The notes under the pieces were generated by a model that ran no database searches, had not been told where the DNA came from, and worked only from the letters and a program-made list of their open reading frames with translations. This document shows positions 1 through 8,563 of a DNA stretch of 64,000 nucleotides, one piece after another; position 1 is the stretch's first letter, and each line of letters starts with the position of its first letter. The translations under genes and the position numbers were made by a program. This DNA is from Franzmannia qiaohouensis (GTDB taxonomy: Bacteria; Pseudomonadota; Gammaproteobacteria; Pseudomonadales; Halomonadaceae). Where the stretch lies: assembly GCF_031451695.1 (NCBI RefSeq), contig NZ_JARWAM010000012.1, positions 77,015 to 141,014 of the forward strand, read 5' to 3'.

Positions 1-202
1 AAATGATTGGTTTCATTATGCCGGTGAACAAGAAGTAACCGAGTTCATTGAAAGATCGAAAGCTAGTAAAAGAAAAATACTTTCCGTATTACAGCAATAT
101 GGCGTTGCCGTCCTTGCGTTGGATGCCACCAAAGATATCGATGGTAATAAGGAAAAAGTTCTTGAATTTTGTTCCTCTGTTATATTTGGAAATAAGGAAT
201 AG
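1..202 (+). CDS. C-terminal fragment of an unidentified protein (cut by window edge)
   Basis: An open frame runs from base 2 to a TAG at 200-202, giving about 66 residues that begin NDWFHYAGEQEV and end FGNKE. The start lies outside the window. The stop is 8 bp before rmlA, so it is probably the preceding gene of the same polysaccharide operon. The tail has a predicted strand-helix pattern (VAVLALDATKD, then KVLEFCSSVIFG) that would suit the end of a P-loop kinase or sulfotransferase fold, but I do not recognise the family and give no function. Confidence 0.6.
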   Translation, partial: NDWFHYAGEQEVTEFIERSKASKRKILSVLQQYGVAVLALDATKDIDGNKEKVLEFCSSVIFGNKE

Positions 203-210
203 GGCATATT

Positions 211-1077
211 ATGAAAGGTATTATTCTTGCTGGTGGTAGCGGAACACGCCTTTACCCTATTACCATGGGGGTCTCCAAGCAGTTGCTGCCAATTTATGAC
301 AAGCCCATGATCTATTATCCGCTATCAGTGTTAATGCTGGCGGGTATTCGTGATGTGCTGGTAATCACTACGCCTGAAGAAAACGAGAGCTTCCGGCGTC
401 TGTTAGGTGATGGCCATCAGTTTGGTATTAACATAGCCTATGCAGAGCAGCCGAGCCCCGATGGGTTGGCACAGGCATTTATCATTGGCGAAAAGTTTAT
501 TGGCGAAGATAATGTCTGTTTGGTGCTGGGGGATAATATTTTCTATGGTCAAGGCTTCAGCCCTAAGCTAAAAAATGCCGCAGCCCGGGAGTCGGGAGCA
601 ACGGTATTTGGCTACCAGGTAAAAGACCCAGAGCGCTTTGGTGTAGTTCAGTTTGATAAGCAGAAACGTGCGCTCTCAATTGAAGAGAAACCTGACAAGC
701 CCAAGTCAAACTACGCGGTGACAGGTCTCTACTTCTATGATAATGATGTCATCGAGATTGCCAAGCAGGTGAAGCCCTCGCATCGTGGCGAGCTTGAGAT
801 TACCAGCGTGAACCAAGCGTATCTTGAGCGAGGCGACTTAAGCGTCCAGCAGCTGGGGCGTGGCTTTGCATGGCTCGATACTGGCACGCATGAGAGCCTT
901 CTTGAGGCTGCTCAGTTCGTAGAAACCATCGAGAAGCGCCAAGGTTACAAGATCGCATGTCTGGAAGAAATTGCCTGGCGTAATGGTTGGCTGAGCACCG
1001 AGGCGGTTATCGAAGCCGGAGAACGGCTATCTAAGAACGGCTATGGCCAGTATTTACTGGATGTTGTTGAAGTATGA
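211..1077 (+). CDS. rmlA: Glucose-1-phosphate thymidylyltransferase RmlA
   Basis: Makes dTDP-glucose from dTTP and glucose-1-phosphate, the first step toward dTDP-deoxysugars such as dTDP-rhamnose or dTDP-amino sugars, in the cytoplasm. The 288-residue length is normal. The N-terminal nucleotide-binding signature GGSGTRLYPIT is followed by SKQLLPIYDKPMIYYPL, and LGDNIFYG supplies the metal-binding aspartate region. The stop overlaps the start of the DegT aminotransferase gene by 4 bp, so the two are translationally coupled. No rmlB, rmlC or rmlD is seen; because the product is paired with an aminotransferase, the sugar may be an amino-deoxyhexose rather than rhamnose (inference). The enclosing block is visibly more AT-rich than cysD or the leu genes. 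Confidence 0.95.
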   Translation: MKGIILAGGSGTRLYPITMGVSKQLLPIYDKPMIYYPLSVLMLAGIRDVLVITTPEENESFRRLLGDGHQFGINIAYAEQPSPDGLAQAFIIGEKFIGEDNVCLVLGDNIFYGQGFSPKLKNAAARESGATVFGYQVKDPERFGVVQFDKQKRALSIEEKPDKPKSNYAVTGLYFYDNDVIEIAKQVKPSHRGELEITSVNQAYLERGDLSVQQLGRGFAWLDTGTHESLLEAAQFVETIEKRQGYKIACLEEIAWRNGWLSTEAVIEAGERLSKNGYGQYLLDVVEV

Positions 1078-2153
1078 TTCCCGTAACCAAACCCTACCTA
1101 CCCAGCCGAGAAGCCCTCGACCGATACTTAGATGGTATCTATGAGCGTGGGTGGTTGACCAATAATGGCCCGTTGGTGCAGGAGCTGACTGCCCGACTCG
1201 AAACTTACCTTGGTGTAGACAATCTGCTATTGGTCAGCAACGGTACTTTGGCCCTACAGGTAGCCTATCGGGCGCTGGGCATTACCGGCCGGTTAGAGCC
1301 CACTGAGGCGATCACCACACCGTTTACATTCGTTGCCACTGCTAGTTCGCTGAAGTGGGATGGCGTGTCGCCAGTTTTCGTGGATATTGACCCCTACACC
1401 TGGTGTCTCGACCCAGCGCAGATCGTAGCTGCCATCACACCTCGTACCCGTGCCGTAGTGCCGGTACATGTATTCGGTAACGCCTGTGAGGTTGAAGCAA
1501 TCGACTCCGTGGCTCAATTGCATGGGATAAAAGTGGTCTACGATGCCTCCCACGCCTTTGGGGTGACCTATAAAGGCGAAAGCCTGCTCAAGCATGGCGA
1601 CGCTGCCACGCTTAGTTTCCACGCCACCAAGCTTTTTCACACCGTGGAGGGAGGCGCCATCGTTTTCAAGTGCAAGGAAGACCTGGAGCGCGCCCGGCAG
1701 ATGATCAACTTTGGTATCACTGGTCCTGAAAGCATCGATGAGATCGGCATCAATGCCAAGATGAACGAGTTCCAAGCTGCCATGGGGCTGTGTGTGCTCG
1801 ACGAAATTGAGCGGAATCTCGCGGCTCGCAAAGCAGTATGGGATCAGTACATGACTGCGTTGGGCAACAAGATGGTGTTTCAGAAGCGCACGTTGGGGGC
1901 AACAAATAACTATGCCTACTTTCCTGTGCTGCTAGAAAGTGAGACGCATGTAAAAAAAGTCATCGCCCGGCTAAATGAGCAGGGTGTACTACCGCGTCGC
2001 TACTTTTCTCCGTCGCTTGATTGTACAAGCCTATATGGTCCAGCAAATAGCCCTGTATCACAGGACATTGCAACTCGCATTCTATGTCTTCCGATTTATT
2101 CTGAGGCTCCTGCTGACCATGTGGCCAATGCTTTGGAGATAGAGTATGAGTGA
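1074..2153 (+). CDS. DegT/DnrJ/EryC1/StrS-family sugar aminotransferase
   Basis: A PLP-dependent transaminase of 359 residues that adds an amino group to a keto-deoxysugar nucleotide. The fold is recognisable from the N-terminal PVTKPYLPS and LTNNGPLVQELT segments, SNGTLALQVAYRALG for cofactor phosphate binding, YDASHAFG, and SFHATKLFHTVEGG, in which Lys186 is the expected aldimine lysine. It directly follows rmlA with a 4-bp overlap and overlaps the next ATP-grasp gene by 8 bp, so the substrate is probably a dTDP-keto sugar. The family is closest in feel to VioA/QdtB/WecE-type enzymes, but the exact sugar cannot be read from sequence. Confidence is high for the family and low for the substrate. 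Confidence 0.9.
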   Translation: MIPVTKPYLPSREALDRYLDGIYERGWLTNNGPLVQELTARLETYLGVDNLLLVSNGTLALQVAYRALGITGRLEPTEAITTPFTFVATASSLKWDGVSPVFVDIDPYTWCLDPAQIVAAITPRTRAVVPVHVFGNACEVEAIDSVAQLHGIKVVYDASHAFGVTYKGESLLKHGDAATLSFHATKLFHTVEGGAIVFKCKEDLERARQMINFGITGPESIDEIGINAKMNEFQAAMGLCVLDEIERNLAARKAVWDQYMTALGNKMVFQKRTLGATNNYAYFPVLLESETHVKKVIARLNEQGVLPRRYFSPSLDCTSLYGPANSPVSQDIATRILCLPIYSEAPADHVANALEIEYE

Positions 2154-3345
2154 GCAAAAAAGGCTGCTGGTACTGGGTGGGTCTCCGTTTCAAGTACCAC
2201 TGATCGAAAAAGCCAAGGAACTTGGCCTGTATGTGATCACATGTGACTATCTGCCGGACAATCCTGGTCATGCATTGTCAGATGAATATTACGATGCTAG
2301 TACCACTGATAAGGAGGCGGTACTCGAAGTTGCTAAACGTTGTCGAGCCGATGCTATTACCAGCTTTTGTTCAGATCCCGCGGTACCTACCGTTGCTTAT
2401 GTGGCAGAGGTGTTAGGTTTGCCTGGTCCAAGCTTGCTTTCTGTCGAGTTGTTGACGGAGAAAGATAAGTTTCGTGATTTGATGAGAAGGGTAGGTCTTA
2501 ACGTACCTATTTGCTACACAGTTAAAGCGGGCGAGTTGCCCAGCAGCATCGAGTCGACACAGAACTATATAGTTAAGCCGGTCGATTCCTCTGGAAGCAA
2601 AGGTATCACTAAGAGTTCTGGAGAGACAGCTCCTCTTAAGCAAGCAGTTGACTATGCACTGCAATTTTCTCGCGCTGGACGCTGTATTATCGAGGAATTT
2701 ATTGACGGCAAGCAAGTGCATGGTGATGCCTTCGTTAAAGATGGAAAGCTGATTTACTACTATCTGGGTGATCATTATTTTTTTACTGGCACCAATAGTT
2801 TTATACCAATTTCTACGCGCTGGCCTGCGAATATTTCTGAAAAGGCAATGCATTCAGTAGTAGAACAAACCGAAAAGCTAGTTCAGGCAGCCGGTTATCT
2901 CCAGGGCCCTGTCAACATTGAGGCGCGGATAGGTAACGACGATAAAGCCTATATTATAGAAATTGGACCCCGAAATGGTGGTAACTTTGTGCCAATTATA
3001 CAGCAGCGGCTTAGCGGTTTTGATTTCACAAAGTCTGTCATAGATCTTGCGCTAGGCAAGCAAGAAATTCCCACAAGCTTCACGGTTTTTGCCGCAGGAG
3101 CACATTATATTCTGCACGCAGAAAAAGAGGGTAAGTTCTCTGGGGTAATAGTCGGTGACTTGCTGGAGAAGTGTTTATTCTTTAAGAAACTTTTCAAGGA
3201 TAAAGGTGACGAAGTAAAGGCTTACACGGGATCTAATCAAACAATAGGAGTCCTTTTGTTTGATTTCGGAGGTTCAGAGTTTAGTGACATGGCGACCTGT
3301 GAGATATTTGACTTGATTAACGTTACGGCGGACTACTATGGATAA
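2146..3345 (+). CDS. ATP-grasp ligase, first of a tandem pair
   Basis: A 399-residue ATP-grasp protein of the CarB/PylC/biotin carboxylase-like type. The N-terminal half holds a Rossmann-like preATP-grasp domain (LLVLGGSPFQVPLIEKAKELG). ATP binding is indicated by NYIVKPVDSSGSKGITK and by IIEEFIDGKQVHGD, and the C-terminal metal site by YIIEIGPRNGGNF. Such enzymes form an acyl-phosphate and couple it to an amine. The gene overlaps the aminotransferase gene upstream and a second ATP-grasp gene downstream, so a plausible job is amide-linking an amino acid or other acid to the amino sugar made by the preceding enzymes (inference). Family assignment is secure; the reaction is not. Confidence 0.85.
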   Translation: MSEQKRLLVLGGSPFQVPLIEKAKELGLYVITCDYLPDNPGHALSDEYYDASTTDKEAVLEVAKRCRADAITSFCSDPAVPTVAYVAEVLGLPGPSLLSVELLTEKDKFRDLMRRVGLNVPICYTVKAGELPSSIESTQNYIVKPVDSSGSKGITKSSGETAPLKQAVDYALQFSRAGRCIIEEFIDGKQVHGDAFVKDGKLIYYYLGDHYFFTGTNSFIPISTRWPANISEKAMHSVVEQTEKLVQAAGYLQGPVNIEARIGNDDKAYIIEIGPRNGGNFVPIIQQRLSGFDFTKSVIDLALGKQEIPTSFTVFAAGAHYILHAEKEGKFSGVIVGDLLEKCLFFKKLFKDKGDEVKAYTGSNQTIGVLLFDFGGSEFSDMATCEIFDLINVTADYYG

Positions 3346-4510
3346 GGTTGTTTTTTTAGTCGCCGGAGAGCAGCAGACTGAGGGGATAAAGTATGCATTG
3401 TCAAAGGGCTTGGAAGTTCATACTTTTGATAACAACCCTAACCACCCGGGGCACAAATTAGCCAGTTTTTCGCATAATATTGACGTTTATGATGAAGACA
3501 AAATTTTAGAAATTTCAAAAGCGATTAACCCTAGTGCAGTTGTGAACTTTGTTTCCTCTCATGGTATTCTTACGGGCATTAGATTGCGAGAAGAACTAGG
3601 ACTGAAAGGGCTTAATAGGACTGCATATTATACAGTGTCAAGTAAGAAAGTATTCCGGGATTTTCTTGTTAAGCACGAAATGCCATCGCCTAAAGTATAT
3701 GCTTCTGAAGAGGCCGTTTCGGCATTAGACGGACATGAACTTATAGCAAAGCCGATAAACGGCGGTGGAAGTAGGGGGGTTGTACACATAAGCAGTAGAA
3801 CAGCAATGCTGTCTTTTTTCAAAAGTACCCCAGGAAAAGAAAATTATATAATCGAAGAATATATTAACTACAGTCATAGATTGAATGGTGATTGTTTAGT
3901 AGTTGATAACGAAATTTATTTCATGATAGTGGGGGATTACTATTATGATTCTTTCAATAGCCTCGTTTCTTATGCCACAGCATTTCCATCAACTTATGAT
4001 TATCATACTGTTGAGCGCTTTCTATCCTCTTTAGTTAAAAAAATAAACTACGGCACGGGACCTATGAACTTTGAGTTCATAGTAAGAGACGATAAGCTGT
4101 ATTGTATTGAGATCAACCCTAGGCATAGTGGAAACTTTATACATGAAGTTATGTCTGAAATATACGGTTTTAGATCGGCAAAAATGAATGTTGATATTTC
4201 GCTAAATAGAATAAAGCATGCAGAGCTACATGAAAGAAACCAGTTTGGTTTAAAAAACAATACGAAGTTTTATGCTACAGCTATATTGTTCAGCGAGGTA
4301 GATGGAATTTATGAAGGTATAACAGTAGATAGTAGTCTTGATCCTTTAATTTTGCGCTTAATCAAATTTAAAGATAAAGGCGATAAGGTCAGCCGTTTTG
4401 AAACATTATACGATCGAGTTGCTTTAGCGGTTATGCAATTTGATAGCAAATTGCAAATGGATAGAGTTCTGAGTTCTTTTAGAGAATTTTACGAAATTGA
4501 ATTAAGATAA
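3338..4510 (+). CDS. ATP-grasp ligase, second of a tandem pair
   Basis: A 390-residue homologue of the preceding gene product. It shares the same layout: VVFLVAGEQQTEGIKYALSKG at the N-terminus, ELIAKPINGGGSRGVV in the ATP-binding lobe, YIIEEYINYSHRLNGDC, and the metal-site motif CIEINPRHSGNF. It overlaps the first gene by 8 bp. The two proteins are clearly related but diverged, which suggests sequential or heteromeric action rather than a recent duplication. The DNA is AT-rich relative to the housekeeping genes, consistent with acquired polysaccharide genes. Substrate unknown; amide formation on a sugar or its substituent is inferred from context. Confidence 0.83.
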   Translation: MDKVVFLVAGEQQTEGIKYALSKGLEVHTFDNNPNHPGHKLASFSHNIDVYDEDKILEISKAINPSAVVNFVSSHGILTGIRLREELGLKGLNRTAYYTVSSKKVFRDFLVKHEMPSPKVYASEEAVSALDGHELIAKPINGGGSRGVVHISSRTAMLSFFKSTPGKENYIIEEYINYSHRLNGDCLVVDNEIYFMIVGDYYYDSFNSLVSYATAFPSTYDYHTVERFLSSLVKKINYGTGPMNFEFIVRDDKLYCIEINPRHSGNFIHEVMSEIYGFRSAKMNVDISLNRIKHAELHERNQFGLKNNTKFYATAILFSEVDGIYEGITVDSSLDPLILRLIKFKDKGDKVSRFETLYDRVALAVMQFDSKLQMDRVLSSFREFYEIELR

Positions 4511-4520
4511 GTGGTGATAT

Positions 4521-5039
4521 ATGAAAATATTACCCGTGGAATTATACGGCCTGTCGTTACGCCTTATTGATATTTCTGATGCCAAAGATATAGCATCTCT
4601 TAGATCTAGTCCTGAGCTGACGAAGTATATGATAACTTTGGAGGAGGATGTTGAAAAGCAAAAAGAATGGATAAGGGCTTATAAAGAAAGAGAGTCTTTA
4701 GAGGTCGATTATTACTTCGCCTATGAAAATGAAAATGGTTTGATTGGATATAATAGGATTTCAAAAATAAACTGGCAAGACATGACCGGATTTGCTGCTA
4801 GCTGGATAAAAAAGCCAGCTGTAAAAGGCTTCGCTAAGGAAATGTTTTTAGCTAGATGTGATGTTGCTTTTCATATGCTTGGTTTGAAAGTGTTGTTCAC
4901 TGAGATTCATGAAAAAAATCAACGTGCAATAAAATACTGGGTTGCGTATGGTGCGGAAGCTATTTTACATAGAAATGAATTTATAACTTTCAAGTTGCCT
5001 TCTGATATTTATGAAACATATAAGTATGGCCAGTCATAA
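4521..5039 (+). CDS. GNAT-family N-acetyltransferase
   Basis: A 172-residue single-domain acetyltransferase. The N-terminal part (LRLIDISDAKDIASLRSSPELTKYM) and the C-terminal part (LKVLFTEIHEKNQRAIKYWVAYGAEA) match the typical GNAT motifs in RimJ/RimL-like members, including the N-x-R/K-A-I-x-Y/F-x-x-x-G segment near the end that lines the acetyl-CoA site. Ten bases separate it from the ATP-grasp gene. In this operon the likely acceptor is an amino sugar nucleotide, by analogy with PseH-type GNATs; that is inference. Confidence 0.8.
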   Translation: MKILPVELYGLSLRLIDISDAKDIASLRSSPELTKYMITLEEDVEKQKEWIRAYKERESLEVDYYFAYENENGLIGYNRISKINWQDMTGFAASWIKKPAVKGFAKEMFLARCDVAFHMLGLKVLFTEIHEKNQRAIKYWVAYGAEAILHRNEFITFKLPSDIYETYKYGQS

Positions 5040-5073
5040 TTTAACTGTAATTTTCATCATGCGGGAATCTTAA

Positions 5074-6534
5074 ATGCTGAAAAATCGTACAATGGCTGGA
5101 GTCTTATGGAATTTCTTGGAGCAGCTCAGTAAGAGAGGGATCAGTATTGCTGTTACCTTACTTCTTGCTCGGCTTCTACTTCCGGAAGATTTTGGCCTCT
5201 TGGCGATGATGTCGGTATTTGTTACCATTGCCTCAGTCCTAATGGATTCTGGACTAAAACAGGCGGTAATCAGGAAAAAAAATGCTCAGCAAGCTGATTA
5301 CAACACTGCATTTTATGCCAATATATTAGTTGGCATACTGTCTTACTCTATTTTGTATATCTCGGCCCCATGGATATCCAGTTTCTATGATGAGCCTCGG
5401 CTTGTGTTGCTCATCCGAGTAGCTGGTTTGTTAGTTATAATAAATTCTTTTCAGATTGTTCAGAGTGCAATACTCAGCCGAAAGTTGAACTTTAAAGCGC
5501 AGCTTCAAGCATCAGTGCCAGCAAGCATATTATCAGGCAGCTTCGCTGTTTTTCTCGCCTACAATGGAGCTGGAGTCTGGGCGCTTGTGGCTCAGATGAT
5601 GCTAAGTGGCTTGCTGCTAACAATATTCCTTTGGCGCTTGCAGTCGTGGAGGCCATCGCTGACCTTTAGTTGGTCTTCATTTAAAGAAATGTACTCGTTT
5701 GGCTATAAGCTTTTTCTGGCTAGTCTTTTAAGCCACTTCACTAAAAATATATACGTACTCACTATTGGTAGCGTTTTTGGAACTGCGGTTGCTGGCTTGT
5801 ATTATTTTGCTTACCGTCTAAAAGAGCTGGTGGTGAGTCAGTTAGTCAGTGCTGTTCAAAAAGTAACATTTCCTGCTCTCGCTACTATGCAGGATGACAA
5901 TGTAAGGTTAAAGAAAAGCTATAGGAAAGTTCTTCGAGCGACCACTTTTGTTTTATTCCCTTGTATTTTGCTAACTGCATCGTTGGCTGAACCTCTATTT
6001 GAGTTTGCTCTTCCTGAGCGCTGGCTAGATGCCTCTATCTATTTGCAAATTATGTTTCTTGCGAGCATGCTTTATCCTTTGCATGCCATTAACTTAAATA
6101 TACTCAAGGTGAAGGGACGTACTGATATTTATCTTGGTATCTCAGTATTCAGGAAATTTTTCACATTCTTTGTGCTTTTTATAAGCTATCGATATGGCGT
6201 GGTGGGTATACTGGTAGGGCAGATCTTTCTCTCAATCTTTGCATATATTCCCAATAGTTACTATTCACATAAGCTAATTGGCTATAGTGTTAGAGAGCAA
6301 CTCGCGGATTGTGCTAGTTCATTTATATTGTCGGCAGTGATTTTCTCCGGAATTTATTTTTCCGTACAGCACTTGGTTTGGTCTCCTCTCGTTAAACTTC
6401 TCTTTTTCGCGCCTTTAGGGGTGATGCTGTATATTGGCCTTGCCAAAATTTTTAAGGTGAAGGCTTACAAGCAAATTGAAGAATTGGTTCGTTCGCGCCT
6501 AAAAATTCGTGGGATAGGAAGAAAATATGTCTAA
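5074..6534 (+). CDS. Polysaccharide flippase (Wzx/MOP superfamily)
   Basis: A 486-residue integral membrane protein with roughly 12-14 hydrophobic segments and no cleaved signal peptide. The N-terminus has the lipopolysaccharide-export pattern seen in WzxC-type transporters: GVLWNFLEQLSKRG, then LARLLLPEDFGLLAMMSVF and DSGLKQAVIRKK. It is expected to flip the undecaprenyl-linked repeat unit across the inner membrane. Its presence with a polymerase-like protein (14340-15581) and a sugar-phosphate transferase (16694-17362) supports a Wzx/Wzy-dependent pathway. It overlaps the following glycosyltransferase gene by 8 bp. Confidence 0.9.
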   Translation: MLKNRTMAGVLWNFLEQLSKRGISIAVTLLLARLLLPEDFGLLAMMSVFVTIASVLMDSGLKQAVIRKKNAQQADYNTAFYANILVGILSYSILYISAPWISSFYDEPRLVLLIRVAGLLVIINSFQIVQSAILSRKLNFKAQLQASVPASILSGSFAVFLAYNGAGVWALVAQMMLSGLLLTIFLWRLQSWRPSLTFSWSSFKEMYSFGYKLFLASLLSHFTKNIYVLTIGSVFGTAVAGLYYFAYRLKELVVSQLVSAVQKVTFPALATMQDDNVRLKKSYRKVLRATTFVLFPCILLTASLAEPLFEFALPERWLDASIYLQIMFLASMLYPLHAINLNILKVKGRTDIYLGISVFRKFFTFFVLFISYRYGVVGILVGQIFLSIFAYIPNSYYSHKLIGYSVREQLADCASSFILSAVIFSGIYFSVQHLVWSPLVKLLFFAPLGVMLYIGLAKIFKVKAYKQIEELVRSRLKIRGIGRKYV

Positions 6535-7549
6535 GCTACGGGACGAAGATGAAATTCTTAGTCATTGGCAAGGTTGTCCTGACGATCCTCACATAAGTAT
6601 TTGCTGCATGGCTTTCAATCATGAGCCATTTATTCGGGACGCTCTCGACGGATTTTTATCTCAGCTAACCAATGTGCCATTTGAGATATTGATTCATGAT
6701 GATGCTTCTAGCGATGGCACTGATGATATTATTCGCGAATACCAACATCGCTATCCCAGTATAATAAAACCAATTTTCCAAGAGGTTAATCAGTATTCTC
6801 AGGGTAATCGTCCAGCGAGATTAAATAACAAGCGAGCCAAAGGGAAGTATATAGCTATTTGTGAAGGAGACGATTTTTGGATAGATGAAAATAAGCTGCA
6901 GCAGCAGTTTGATGTGCTCGAAAAGCATGATGGTATAGACATGTGTGTTCACAGTGGCTATCAAATCAATATGCTCGATGGTAAAAAAAGTGAGATTGGA
7001 AAATACCTTGATCAAAGTGGTTTGATGCCGGTAGGCGATATTGTTTTAAAGAGGCATGGTCAAATACCGACCGCTTCGACATTTGTCAGGAAACATATTA
7101 CTGATGAAATAGCCAATTTCCGTGATACTCATCCCTATTTAACTGCTGGCGATATATACCTTCATTTTTTTGGTGCTAAACGAGGCGGGGCTTTCTATAT
7201 TAATAAGCCGATGTCCGTGTATCGTGCATTCGTGCCTGGGTCATGGACGCAAAAAAATCGTAATGATTATACAAAGCGTCTTGACAACATTAGTGCCAGG
7301 GTGAACTCCTATGTTGAACTGGACAAGCTTACCGACCATAAGCATCACGCGGTCTTTTCTGAAGTCAACCGGACATGGGTGTTAAGAGTCTTAAAAGACT
7401 ATCGGGTACCTTATAAGCCGAAGCTCGACTTTTACCGCCAGCACTCTCATTGCTTGTCATTTAAAGATAAGTTGGCATTTCTGCCAATTGTCTCAGTTCC
7501 TGGTGCCTTTGCTCTATCCAAAGCTGTTAGAAAGAAGGTGCCTTCATAA
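6527..7549 (+). CDS. GT2-family glycosyltransferase
   Basis: A 340-residue cytoplasmic transferase with a GT-A fold. ISICCMAFNHEPFIRDALDGF starts the nucleotide-binding domain, EILIHDDASSDGTDDIIREY carries the first acidic pair, and CEGDDFW supplies the DxD-like metal-binding motif. The C-terminal third (residues about 230-340) is unlike standard GT2 domains and probably contacts the acceptor. It starts within the flippase gene. Beyond it the DNA passes through about 100 bp of intergenic sequence and switches abruptly to GC-rich cysD. Confidence 0.88.
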   Translation: MSKLRDEDEILSHWQGCPDDPHISICCMAFNHEPFIRDALDGFLSQLTNVPFEILIHDDASSDGTDDIIREYQHRYPSIIKPIFQEVNQYSQGNRPARLNNKRAKGKYIAICEGDDFWIDENKLQQQFDVLEKHDGIDMCVHSGYQINMLDGKKSEIGKYLDQSGLMPVGDIVLKRHGQIPTASTFVRKHITDEIANFRDTHPYLTAGDIYLHFFGAKRGGAFYINKPMSVYRAFVPGSWTQKNRNDYTKRLDNISARVNSYVELDKLTDHKHHAVFSEVNRTWVLRVLKDYRVPYKPKLDFYRQHSHCLSFKDKLAFLPIVSVPGAFALSKAVRKKVPS

Positions 7550-7665
7550 CTGAATCGTTAAGGCGCTTAGACAGCATCATCATTACGTTATTTTTGATGG
7601 CCTTTACCGCGGTTAGCACCGCTCCAATACTTCTATTCGGCTTTATCTATGGAAATTACCCCTGA
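7531..7665 (+). pseudogene. Possible remnant of a membrane-protein N-terminus
   Basis: One frame between the glycosyltransferase gene and cysD is open from 7531 to a TGA at 7663-7665. It encodes a hydrophobic, membrane-like string (ITLFLMAFTAVSTAPILLF) reaching past the cysD start. There is no credible ATG with a ribosome-binding site ahead of it. It looks like the beginning of a polymerase or ligase gene of the AT-rich locus, cut where the GC-rich cys segment begins. The reading is tentative: a chance open frame of about 44 codons is possible. Confidence 0.25.
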
Positions 7666-8563
7666 ACGTCAAACCCACCTCAAGCAGCTCGAGGCGGAAT
7701 CGATCCACATCATCCGTGAGGTGGCCGCCGAGTTCCGTCATCCGGTGATGATGTACTCCATCGGCAAGGACTCCTCGGTGATGCTGCACCTGGCGCGCAA
7801 GGCCTTCTACCCGGGCACGCCGCCGTTTCCCTTGATGCATATCGACACCACCTGGAAGTTCAAGGAGATGATCGCCTTCCGCAACCGCATGGCGGCGGAG
7901 GCGGGCATGGAGCTGATCGTGCATACCAACGAGGAGGGGCGCGCGGCCAACATCAACCCCTTCGACCACGGCAGCGCCAAGTACACCGACGTGATGAAGA
8001 CCCAGGCGCTCAAGCAGGCGCTCACCGAGCATGGCTTCGATGCCGCCTTCGGCGGCGCGCGCCGCGACGAGGAAGCCAGCCGCGCCAAGGAGCGGGTCTA
8101 CTCGTTTCGCGACAAGTACCACCGCTGGGACCCCAAGAACCAGCGCCCCGAGCTGTGGAGCATCTACAACGCCAAGGTCAACAAGGGCGAATCGATCCGC
8201 GTCTTCCCGCTCTCCAACTGGACCGAGCTGGACATCTGGCAGTACATCTACCTCGAGCAGATCCCCATCGTGCCGCTCTACTACGCCGCGCCGCGGCCGA
8301 TCGTCGAGCGCGACGGCATGCAGATCATGGTCGACGACGAGCGCCTGCCGCTGGCGCCCGGTGAAGTGCCCGAGGAGAAGTGGGTGCGCTTCCGCACCCT
8401 GGGCTGCTACCCGCTCACCGGCGCGGTGGAGTCGCATGCCGCGACCCTGCCCGAAATCATCCAGGAGATGCTGCTGACCAAGACCAGCGAACGCAGCGGC
8501 CGGGCCATCGACCACGACCAGGCCGGCTCCATGGAGAAGAAGAAGCGCGAGGGATACTTCTAA
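7649..8563 (+). CDS. cysD: Sulfate adenylyltransferase subunit 2
   Basis: The small subunit of ATP sulfurylase, forming adenosine 5'-phosphosulfate (APS) from ATP and sulfate with CysN. The 304-residue length is standard. The PP-loop motif YSIGKDSSVMLHLARKAF, HIDTTWKFKEM and GARRDEEASRAKER are all intact. The gene ends in TAA at 8561-8563, whose last A is the first base of the cysNC start. It is much more GC-rich than the flanking glycosyltransferase genes. In a polysaccharide operon that also has a sulfotransferase, it probably supplies activated sulfate for polymer sulfation rather than only for assimilation (inference). Confidence 0.97.
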   Translation: MEITPERQTHLKQLEAESIHIIREVAAEFRHPVMMYSIGKDSSVMLHLARKAFYPGTPPFPLMHIDTTWKFKEMIAFRNRMAAEAGMELIVHTNEEGRAANINPFDHGSAKYTDVMKTQALKQALTEHGFDAAFGGARRDEEASRAKERVYSFRDKYHRWDPKNQRPELWSIYNAKVNKGESIRVFPLSNWTELDIWQYIYLEQIPIVPLYYAAPRPIVERDGMQIMVDDERLPLAPGEVPEEKWVRFRTLGCYPLTGAVESHAATLPEIIQEMLLTKTSERSGRAIDHDQAGSMEKKKREGYF

